Position numbers and translations under genes: made by a program
The notes under the pieces: generated by a model
What the model saw: only the letters and a program-made list of their open reading frames with translations
Database searches by the model: none
What the model was told of the DNA's origin: nothing
In this document: positions 41,801 through 53,800 of the stretch, piece by piece
Numbering within the stretch: position 1 is the stretch's first letter
Layout: every line of letters begins with the position of its first letter
From: Atherix ibis
Lineage: Eukaryota > Arthropoda > Insecta > Diptera > Athericidae
DNA: 64,000 nucleotides
Direction: 5' to 3'
NCBI GenBank assembly: GCA_958298945.1
Contig: OY282610.1
Location: forward strand, 43,283,667-43,347,666

Positions 41801-44800
41801 TATATATATATGTTATATAGTATTGAGAGCCTTAACTGGCTACTATCTATTCACTAAAAGTGTAAATATTACTAGTTGCCAAAAAAAATCTGATCTAGTA
41901 AAATTAACGAAAAATATTAATGTATTAGAAATATATCCGTGCATACATAAATCGACATTTATAAATAAGATATTTTTTTTTTTTAGATATAAGATGACCT
42001 GTAGTACTAGTGTATAGCTGAACTCCTGCTGTAAAAGGAATTTTTCTCTTATAATAAAAATGGACTGGTCGGTTAGCAAGTAGATATAGTAAGTTGCCTG
42101 CTGGTTAGAGCGGCATTGTTGTTCGCTAGTTGAGAAAATTGGGCTCACACACATGCAAACATATGCCAACATTTTACTATATAGTATAATAGAGTAAGGA
42201 ACCATAATATTGAATAGTACTATTGTAATAACTTAGAGGACACGCAGAATTTAGCTAGTATAAAATAGCGTACAGTATATTTTCCTGGAGGGGGGGGGGG
42301 GGGTGGTTGGTGGTGGTGGTGTGTGTGTTTGGCTCAGAAGAGCGCATACAATTTTTATGGATCTGATAGGTCTATTTCCATATAGCGCAAGGGCAGAACT
42401 AAAATTCTTATGTGATTATGTGGGCAAAATGATGGGGTTAGTGCTTTTCCTTTGCTTTTGTTAATGGAGGACAAATGGCCATGACGGACGACTTATCCTC
42501 ATATTCAGCTGTACGCCACCGATAGCCTTTTGCTACCCTCCCGTCTATAACCCATTCTAGATGAAAAGGATTTTTATTCTATTTTCTTCTTCCTTATAGA
42601 TTTTATTTTTTTTCCCTCTTCTTTGCTTTGCTTTGGTAAACACCACCAATTCGATCATCTACTTTTGTGTAGAACTAGCACATAAAACATAAATGCACAC
42701 TTGCTACATACATTTTTGGCGGAATTATATGTATATATTGTTAGTTAGAGCTAAGGAAACATTTTACATGATGTATACACAAATGGTAAGTAGGTGCAGT
42801 AATACAAGACATTCATTTTCTTCCTATTTTTCGAGTTATAATCGTAAAAGTCGGATGATGGAAAAGAAAGTTGTATAAAAAAAAAATACTAACCGAACAA
42901 AATGAATCCCAAAATACATAAAAACAAGCAAAAAGAAACGCCACAGTCCATAAAATAGTGTTGAGCAGAAATTTTTAGTACTTCTAATATTGTTAGTGGC
43001 TGTCGCATATACACAAATAGGTGGTAAAAGCTTTAATCTTAAATTGCACGATTTTTTTTCTTTCAACATTCTTCACATATAATAGTGTTATACAATATTT
43101 TTTTTGTTTGTTTTTTTTTTTGCTTCTATTCTATTTTATTATTATTCATTTTGTTTTTATATTACAACATTTGTTCGTTTTGCTTTCTAGAAAATTTCAT
43201 TATAATATGAAAAAGCCCAAAAAAGATTTATGTGGTTTCTCTTATTCTTGTTATTTTACTACAGATTTAAATTTTTATTACAAATTCAAAGTAAAAAAGA
43301 TTTTATAGAATTTATTTAGGGGTGAAATGATAGGGTAAAGTACGAATTTATATACTACAAATAGACTCAAATTTTATGTTGTACAAATTTGAAGTTATGA
43401 TCTTATTAAAAAAAAAATATATATACACTATTATTGGACAGTATGGTTTACGAGTATTAGACTATTCAAAGGAGTTTGCAATTTTCTTTGTATTATTTAG
43501 ACGATGGATATTATTTGGAGACAAAAATCTTTAATAACAATTTTATCTATTACATGTAAAAAGTATATATTTTTTTTAAATAAACTATAACTATAATAAG
43601 GGAAGTTCTGACTGTTAATAATCCCTTGCAGAGATTAGTCATTTTGCGATTATTATTTATTTACCATAAAATATATGCCATTTTTTTATTATTTTTGATC
43701 ATTGAAATACTATAAAATAAACACCTACTGGGTACATCCATAAGTGAACTATCAAAACTGATCTGAAAACCAAAAAGCGACTGTTTAGATGCCATTTAAA
43801 GCCTGGAAACATTTAACACCATCTACGATGGGGCATCCCGCTTGAAATTGGTCGGTTACGAATGAAGAGGATCAAGATCTTGGCGTGTACTGGTGTTGAG
43901 TAGAATGTGTGAATTATGGCAATGACGATGGGATGAGAGTCAGAATGTGCTGTTTGCAGCGGAGCCGATATGCTTACTGTCCTCGAGCGGATGATGGTAT
44001 ACCGGCTGAATGTGAAGTTGGCAGACTTCAATGTATCCGGCTCTCAGTATGAATTTAAGAAAGGTAAATCGACTGAAGACGCTTGGATGTAAGAAGTGCT
44101 TTCAACTGCCTGCTATGGGATCGCATTATTGAGCTGCTTAAGGAGTTTTCATGCGAAGAAACTTTTCTATGGCGAAGTAACTTCCATGAAAGGTATGCGG
44201 CCGTGTTCGGAAACAATGGAAGTGTTGTTCATCAGATAGTGCGTGGCTGTCCACAGGGATCTGTGGCCGGCCCCGCCATATGGAATATGATTATGAACGG
44301 TCTCTTCGTGCAGTTGGGGGAGATCGGTTGCAGTGTGATTGCATATGCGGATGATCTTTTGCTTCTGATTGTGGGGTGGGGGGGGGGGGGGGGTGCTAGG
44401 CAACCGGTAGAGATAGCGGGAAGCCGCTATATGCAGATGGTGTCTGAAGAGGGGAATACAATGGGAGGGAATGTTTCAGAAAAGAAGACTGTGTGTATGT
44501 TGTTGATGGTTTTTTCTGGCGCCCAGTAGACCACCTAACATTCGTTTAGAGGCGGTCGGGTCCGATACGCGCGGGAAGTAAGGTACCTTGGAGTAAAGGT
44601 TGGAGAGAGGCTAAACTTTCGGCCTCACTTGCAACATCTAAAAGGGCGCGTGGCCGGTTTGGTTGGCATGCTGGTGTATTTCGCAAAGAATGGGGACTTC
44701 AAGCGGTGAAAGTCCTGTACAAGGGTGTGTTTGTCTGTATGCTATGTATGCGTCATGTGTGTGGGCTGACATTATGCGCCATCAGTATGCAATGGTGCGC

Positions 44801-47800
44801 ATAAATGCATTTCAGCGTCTGACTTTGCATGCATGTTTGAATGTATGTATTAGAACCGTGTCAACCGTGGCGATTCAGGTTCTCGTGGGAGAAATTCCAT
44901 GGGACCTGGAGGTGCTGCGTGGAAGCATCCACTACCGTCTACGGCAGGGCATCCCGCTTGCTGGTTGTTCGGTTATGAATGAAGAAGTTCAGTATCTTAG
45001 TCCACGCCAGCGGCGTGTACTGGTCCTGAATAGAATGTGTGAAATTTGGCAACGTCGATGGGATGAAAGTATGAATGGCAGATGGACGCACATGTTCATT
45101 TTGGATGTGTGCTTTGCATCTGACGCACATGTTCATTTACTTACGCGATACGCCAGTATAAATAAGTTCCTGTATGGACGTGTTTTGGCTGCGGAGGCTA
45201 GGTGCTGTTGTAGGGTGGCCTTGCATGGCCTCTATGGGGATTTGCGTGACTTAGCTGCATGTGGAATCATGGTGAATGATGAGAGTGTGGATGTGAGTGC
45301 AGTGTTAGGTGTAAGAGAATGGTTTGAATGCCTGAATAAATTTGCCGTGGCACTTTTTGAGAGGAGAGCGAAAATGGTGCTTGAATGGGTGTGTGAATGA
45401 CACGCAGGGTGGGTACAACCGGGTGAGAGACCAAGGTCGGGTCCGGTGGCAGATACTGTCTATCTAAACAGTAAAGGTTTAGATAGTCCTCGCCACCAAC
45501 AGTTGGAGTAATCAGCTTGTAACTGGTTACTGACTGTAAACCGCCAGTAATCGTGGTGCGTCGATTGAGCGTAACTCAATTCCTATGGTCGAAGGCGACT
45601 CGTGGTTTTATGTTTAAAGACAGATAAGTCACGTTAAATAATATATTATAACTGTTTGTAGCGGAGTGTGATTTGCGGGACATGGCAGTATAAATGAGTG
45701 CATGTATAAGCGCCGACTCCTCCACGAGTGTAGCCTATAAGGGGACCTGCGTGATCTGAATTCATGGGTTGTTTTCAGGAACGATGATAGTGTGAATATG
45801 AGTGGAGAGTTATGTACGAAGGACCGGTATGAATATTTAAACAGGTTGGACGTGTCACTGTTTCGAGAGAAGAGCGAGAATAACGAGTAAATAAATGTGT
45901 GAGTGACACGGAAGGTGGTTATAAGTGGATGAAAGACAAAGGTTGATTCCGGTTGTATCTTCGGGTTTTGGCGAACCCTCGTAATTAAGCTGGATCAGTG
46001 GTGCTTAGTAATTTGCAAGGTTCCTTGCCGGTGCTCAATAGATGACGTACAAACCGAATTAATATTAAAACAAAAATTAAAACACACTGGGTCCGACATT
46101 GGTGAGGCACCTTAGGCGAGATTAATATACTGGCTCTTATCTCAGGCGCTGCCATTGCTTAAAATAGCAGAGGTTTCGATAGGCCTCACCACAAACAGTT
46201 GGAGTAACCAGTTAATAACTGGTTGCTGATTAAATCATCAATAATGGACGTGCGTTGATTGAGGCGACTCGTGGTTTTATGGTATATTTAATGATACACA
46301 AGCATTTGTTAAATAATAGTATAATGCTGTGGAAAAGTCATTTTATCCACAAAGAAAACTACCTACTGTATATTTGGGTCTGAATGTGTCATTGGCTTAT
46401 TTTTATTTCTCAGTTACTGTCAATTATGAGTTCAAATTTTTGCTTTATTACCAGAAAAGTTTTTAGGATGCGTAAAACTCAAATTTTATGATATCAATTA
46501 GGCACCAGGAACATGAGATTTGACGCCGTTAGACTTTCTCTTGTAGAGTCTTGTAAAAAATCTTATTTATGCAGATAATTCTCATATATTAGAGCATTGA
46601 AAAACAAACATCCGTAAACTAATCAGAATTACAGTCCAAAATGTGCAAAAAAACCATTAAAAATTACCTCAAAAAGGTCTAGTCCTGCAAGAAGTCTTCT
46701 TACAATTATTATATGTTAGTAAAATCAAGAAGTTATAAATATTAAAATATAAGACCTTTTATGATGTACAATATTCATTTTCCCCAATAATCTTAATAAT
46801 GTGTCAAAATATTGATTTTGTACGAGCACTTAAAATTGCGGTTTAATAGTTTTGACCCTTTTTTTGGATGTATATGAATCGATATCTTTTATTTTGGTTG
46901 GTTTTTCATATTAATTGTCACAAAATATGTGAAGACTTGGCTTTATTACACAAAGTATTCTCAGAACGTATAATTTTGGGGATATAAATTGGCTTCCAAG
47001 ATTGTTTTTTCTTTCGTATTTATGTTGACAATCTTTAATTTTTAGAGCTTTTAAAAATCAACATCCATCAACTAATGGTCCAATTATAGCACGAGATATG
47101 CGTAAAATTCATTAAAAAAATTTCTTAAAAGTCTTATGGTAGCCATTGGAATAGGCATAATGGAAATTTTTTATGTAAATTAAGAATTATGAATTTCTAA
47201 TTAAAAAATATGTTTTAAAAAACTTTACTGGTTAAACTACAATTTGGATAATTCTTAAGTATACGCATAGTCTCTCTTAGCTCTTTCAAAATTGTTCCAA
47301 ATAATAAACGTATTTTTTTTTTTTGTTACAAATTTTATAACTTTTTTTACTTTTATATTTATACTCGTAGTACAAAATTATGTTAAAAATTCTCTTTCAA
47401 TATAATCCTGGATGTTGTCTAAAATGATGCCTTGTAAATTAATTAATCCATAATAATTAATTTAATTTGTTATTGAATTTTGTATAAATTTTTTGAGATC
47501 CTATAACAGTGACAATATGAATATTCCAATTATCTACTGGGCGTGGTTAGTACTTGGATGGGTGACCGCTTGGGAACACCGCGTGCCGCAGGTTTTACCG
47601 TGTGTGTGTCGACCGACTCACACTCGGTAGGTAACGGGTTCGATTCCCGCTGCCGCCATCTCGGCATGGTGCCGGGGTGACAGGCCGACTACAAGCCTTA
47701 TATGTAGTGGTCCCCCAACGTCACTGGAGGTTACTTCGCTGGCCTGATAAACCGCAAGCTATAAAAAACCACCCATCAAGAAGCAGCACAAGAATAATCA

Positions 47801-50800
47801 ACCGGACCGTACCTCAGGCAAAAAACTCATCTGGTTTTCATGAGGTACGAACAGCCCGAATAAGGTACCTGGAACGTGCGGGACTCTCTCCCAAAAACTT
47901 CTCGACTGGCTTCTCTCCCAAAAAAAAAACGCTTACCACCTCGATATCCTGGGAATCTCCGAGACAAGGTGGAAACATCAAGGGAGCCCTCACAACGCAG
48001 ACGGGTAAACGAACACTTCGTCTACAGCGGAAACGACAGCGGCCACCATTGTGGAGTCGGATTAATCCTATCGGCCAACGCAAAAAAAAAGATCTCTCAT
48101 GGGCTACAAAACGGTCTCCGACCGCCTTCTGACAGCCAGGTTCCACTCGAAGTTCCGAAACATCACATCGTGCAGTGCTATGCCCCAACCGAAGTAGATG
48201 ATGACGCCACAAAAGGAAGCCTTCTACCACCAACTAGAGACGTGTATTCTCTGTGCCGCTATATGCTCCATAGGAGCGACTGTGTCTCATGACTATGTGT
48301 ATATGTGTTATAATATAGAAATGAAACCTGTCAAATAAAAAATAATAAATAATTATCTACTCCAATCGTGAACTGTTGTTCCGGTCTATGGTAAGCCAAA
48401 TCCTGACTGGTCCTTGGTGGTAAGAACACTGAATTCACAGCGATAAGGAAGGATATCTAAAATGGTTTTATATTTGACAAGCAGAAAACCTCAGGTAGAC
48501 TCTACCTTCGATGGAGCGAATCTTTAGCAAATTTCTTTGTATTCGAAATAAAGAAAGCTTTTTATATAAGTATTTCGTAATTATTTATATTTATTTTTCG
48601 ATATAAAGAAAATTTTATCTTATAAAATAATTTTTATTTTACAAATAAATACATAAATTTATGCTGTTGGTTTTTTTTTCTTCTCTCTATTGTATTATAA
48701 TAATATTATTTTTTTCTGCTTAAATTCTATTTTCATATTATTGTCAACTATAAATAATAATGGTTCATAATGATAATAACAACAATAGCTGAATACTATG
48801 ATAATGGACACTGTCATGCCTGCCATTCAACTTGTGAGACATGCGACGGTCCAACAGAGACAAATTGTCTAACATGCCAACCAAGTCTTCTATTACAAGT
48901 GAACAGGTGTATGAGCACCTGTGACGATGGATACTATATGGAAGCTGGAGTCTGTGTGAAGTGCCTCCATACATGTTTGAAATGTGTATCACGTATGAAT
49001 TGTACAGTGTGTGCCAATTCACTTAAATTACAAAGCGGAGAGTGTAGGACTACATGTGCCGATGGGTAATTAAATACATTATATTGTATTATCGAAAATT
49101 TTATTACATAGCCACCTACCACGACACTATATGTATGTGTAGATATCCCAAACGAATTAACTATTTTACTAACGACAATACTACTTTCATCGCATAAATA
49201 AATTCCGAAACTTTCCTCAACTATTCCCATTAACACTGCATACATACGTACACAGTTGTATGATTAATTTATTATATCGAAACTGAAATTTTCCCTGACT
49301 TCTATCCCGTAGACACTTTATTCTACTCCTTGAAAATATGCCTGTACCAAAGTGCATCAATAATTAATATTTCATTCCAAAAATTTCCTTTGCACTTTTT
49401 CTATACAACACGTGTACATATATCGTTTGGCAAAAAAAAAGGACTATTTAATTTGAAATTATCCAAAACCTTGTATCTCATCCCTAATAAACTATTGTAG
49501 ATCTACCATCCCTATTCATATAATAATTATTTATTCATTTTTATTCGATGCATTTTATAGTAAATGTACGCCAAAATAAAATTAAAGCAATTTTTTTTTC
49601 TTCTTTTTTGATTTTGTTTAAAGTAATTGTGATATTGTTTTGGTATTATAGTACGTGCATAATTATTATTTCATTTTTATAGTAGTATTAATGTCATTTA
49701 TTTATTTAGTTTTGTTTTTATTGTTCTTACGAATGTGCACTTATGCCATTGACTATTCCGTTTATAGTTAATTTATTTTACAGTGTTTGCCTTCTTCAAC
49801 TCATAGAATTATATCCCTTTCTGGATTTTCGTTCCAGTCTAATTTTATTTATACTAACAGTTTTCAACTTATAAGTTCTGTTCCTCTTTTAAATATATTT
49901 ACCTTAAACCACATACAATGTTAGAACATTTTTTATGCTAACGCATTTAAAAAAATAAATATTCTTATACTAATTTTCTGTACTAACTATTTTTAGATAT
50001 TATAATGATCGAGGTACATGTTCTCAATGCTATCTGAGTTGTCGGACATGTAGTGGACCGAGACGGGATCAGTGCGTTGAATGCCCACCGAAATGGCAAT
50101 TGGCCGGTGGAGAATGTCGCCCTGAATGTCCTGAAGGATTTTATAAATCACAATTCGGATGCCAACGGTGTCATCATTATTGTAAAACATGTAATGGTAA
50201 GAGAATATTATATTTTACGTATTAAATAAATTATTATTTACAGAACCAAAGTTATTTCTCTGATAATCCCGAGTAGATTTTTATTATATTTGGACATAAA
50301 AACAATTTTTGATCATAGTGAATGTATAACAAAATAAGTATATAAGCTTAAATCCGCTGTTTTTTAGTAATAAAAAAACACACTTTTTTATCATAGAAAG
50401 TAAAAACAAATTTATTCAAAGTACTTGTCCTCGCTAGCTACATATTTTTCCCATCTCTCGGGGAATTTGTGGATACCAAGCCAAAAAAAATTCCTACCCT
50501 TTCGAGGAAAACCACTCATCAAGCCATTTTCGGACGTCTTCGTAAGAATCGAAGTGCTGCTCAGCGAGCGCGTGGCCCATCGGCGAAAATAGGTGGTAGT
50601 CGGAAGGGGCCAGGTCTGCTGAATAAGCGGGGGGGGGGGGGGGGTAGCACCTCCCAGTTAAGTGTCTCCAAGTAGTTTTGAGCCATTTTTGACTTGTGCG
50701 ATGGTGCGTTGTCGTGGAGGAAAATCAGCTTGTCATGTCTTTGTTGATAATCCGTCCTTTTTTAACGCAGAACAAGGTGCAATTTGATCAGTTGTTGGTG

Positions 50801-53800
50801 ATAGCGGTGGACATTGACAGTTTCGCCAGGTTTCAACATCTCATAGTAAACGATACCCTGCTGATGCCACCAAACTCACAGCATCGTCTTCCGTCCGTAG
50901 GAATTTGGTCTTGGGGAAGATGTTGATGGTTGGCCGGGATCAATCCACGATTTCTTGCGTTTAAGATTCTCGAAATATATCCACTTTTAACCGCCTATCA
51001 CAATCCGATGCAGGAACAACTTTCTTTTTTGTCTGGTAACTAAGATTTCGCATGTGTTTTGGCGTCGCTCCATCTGCCTATACTTCAATTTAAGCGGTAC
51101 CCATTTTCCGATCTTTTCAATCTTCTTCATTACATGCAGACGCATTAAAATGGCTGGCTGAGTAACACCCAATTGCTCCACGAGCATTTTTTGCGATTGG
51201 GTATTGTCTTCGTCCAAAAGAGCCTGCAATTGATGGTCCTCAACCTTCCTAGGCCGATTTTCACGCTTCTTGCCCCACAAGTCAAAATTACCGTCTTTGA
51301 GCCGGCGAAACCAATCTCGGCACGTTGTTTCCGATAAAGCACTGTCACCATAGGCCTCCATAAGCATTCGATGCGATTCGGCAGCCGATTTTTTTCAAAT
51401 TGAAGCAGAAAAGCAGAGCTTCCCGCATATGCTCTTTTTTTGGCACAAAACTAGACCATATTATCAAAGGAAAATTATATGTTGTTATACGAAATTACTG
51501 ACAATGTGAATTGATTAATGTTGACAGATGTCAAACTCATAAAAAAAGTCCATGGTAGCTTAATACGCTCACTCACGCCATTTATGACCAAACAGCGGAT
51601 TTAAGCTTATATACCTTAAATTCGCTGTTTGGTAATTCTTATGGAAAATCATTGATATGAATATTAGCTATATGGAAAATTTTTTGCTAGCTCCTTCAAG
51701 AAGAAGAGATTTATAATTGTTATCCTTCATTGGATACTCTAATGTTATATATATCATATCCAAACAAAGATCTCATTCAGTGTTGAGAGTCCTTACAATG
51801 TTATCGTCCTCATCTCATATTATATTAACTTTTATATAATTCAAAAGATATATTCGAACGTTGTCTCTGGGAATCACCTTCAATAGCGTTTTACTTCAAC
51901 TTCAGATAAAATTTATAAGTCAATGGATTTTACTCCTTAAGAATTTGTTATATTTTTTAACTCTTAAAGTTTAAAATTGCAAACGGTAGCAATTTTTCTG
52001 ATTTAATCTAAATGAAATTTTAATAGATAATGATTAAACTCACCCTCATACTGGTACGTGCTAATCAATTTCTAAAATCTCAACGGTTATATTACAGTAA
52101 ATGACATTTTTATAAAGCATTCACTTAAATTTTGTCCTGATTATTCTTTTGCCTATTATCTTGTCCAACTAAAGATTTTCTTTTATTTTATTAAAATTTT
52201 TTTTCTTTAGGTTTCTTAGCTTCCTTTTTAAATATTGTTGCAATTTTCTAAACACTTATACGAGAGGATTTTCAATGATAGCAAAAAAACTTTAAATTTT
52301 CCTCTGATGACTTCTGGAGTCTGGTTAGAGCATGACCAGAAACAATCTCTTGACAAATATTGAAAAACCAATTTAGGAAGGATATTTGTGTGCACACAAC
52401 CTTAACTGTTAGATCGGTGATAGTCTCATTTAACACCCCCATTTTATTAGGAATCAAATCATTAATATTGAATAGGTTATAAACATGGGAATATGAAAGA
52501 GTTTTTTAACAAAATTCACTTGAACAGTAGAAAATAGACTCCTGAATACGAACAGGATTCTGTGTGAAAACTTTAGTATTTAATAATATGATCACTGATT
52601 TGAGGTTTTGAATAGATTTTATTCAGTTCACCTGGTCACATTTTCCAAGTGAACTGAATAAAATCTATTCAAAACCTCAAATCACATTTTTCAAAATTAG
52701 AATAAAATCTATTCAAAACCACCTGGTCACATTTTTCAAAATTAAAAAAAAATTATGATTTCCTATAAAATATGTTTTGCTTAATCGAATAATTATTATT
52801 GAAATTTTTTAACTGCAAATAAAATAGGTGGCGGACCATTGGCTTGTACATCATGTCCTTCACACAGCGTACTAGATGGCGGACTATGCATGGAATGTTT
52901 GGGATCACAGTATTACGATTCACCAACTCAGACTTGCAAAACATGCCATGAATCGTGTCGGTCATGCAGTGGCCCAGGACAATATTCGTGTCAGGCGTGC
53001 GCCTTCCCGCTGCATTTAGACCGTCTCAACAATCAATGTGTGCCTTGCTGTCCAACAGATGCCTCACCTGATGACCAATCGTGCTGCCATTGCGATAAGG
53101 ATACAGGTTAGTTAAAGAACAACGACTAGAAGAATCAATAAAACCTATAGTCTTAGTCTTTATCTTATTCCATTCAGGTGTATTTATTACCTTTTGAAAT
53201 GTAAAAAAAAATAAAAACCAATTAAAATAAATTAAAAGCAAGCATACCATACATAAACTTCCTTCAAATCGAAAAACGTAAATCTTAACACTTAATTACG
53301 AAAATGAAAAAGAAAATATACCAACACTAGTGAAGCAGAAAATAAGTAGAAGAATCCGTAAAGAACGATTTATCATCTAAAATTGAAATGTGTTTACTGG
53401 AACAGATGCAGAATTATTGAATCCTTGAATAATTGTATTCTCTTGCCTTGAAGATTTTCAACAAATCCTTAGAATGCTGACGACTATTGTAGTTTCCACA
53501 TTTCCAAATATATTTCCTGTTCCATTCATTAGTTTTCTAAAACGTTCTGCAGAAAATTTTTTTCATCTCGTGCTCTTTCGTCCTTTATCAACAGGTGAAT
53601 GTATTAACGCTTCGCCAGCTGGCAAACGTCGAATTGCTATAAGCGCTGAGAAACAATTCGGCAATGGCGACCTTGGAGGCTACGGCCTTAGCGATGGGGA
53701 AACAACAGGTGTTCTATCTCATATTGGATCCCCAATGACGACCATAACGGCTATTGCGGTTGCTGGCTGTTTACTTATCGTAACAATATTTGCTGTCATA

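Larger units (their letters stand above)
47538..48355 (+). mobile_element. Chimeric element: 5S-like head, tRNA-like box B, LINE endonuclease body
   Basis: The head 47538-47592 matches the 3' half of 5S rRNA. A perfect pol III B-box (GGTTCGATTCC, 47637-47647) lies in a short T-arm-like stem. From about 47865 the sequence carries, in alternating frames, [25 protein letters not shown], [22 protein letters not shown] and [14 protein letters not shown], the apurinic-type endonuclease of non-LTR retrotransposons. It then jumps at about 48230 to an AT-rich tail ending AATAATAAATAATTAT. No reverse transcriptase is present. It could be a non-autonomous LINE derivative, a large SINE, or a LINE inserted in a 5S pseudogene. 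Confidence 0.75.

Noticed and set aside
47581..47660. Complete tRNA gene
   Set aside because: Only the T-arm and B box are convincing; no pairing 5' acceptor strand or anticodon arm found.
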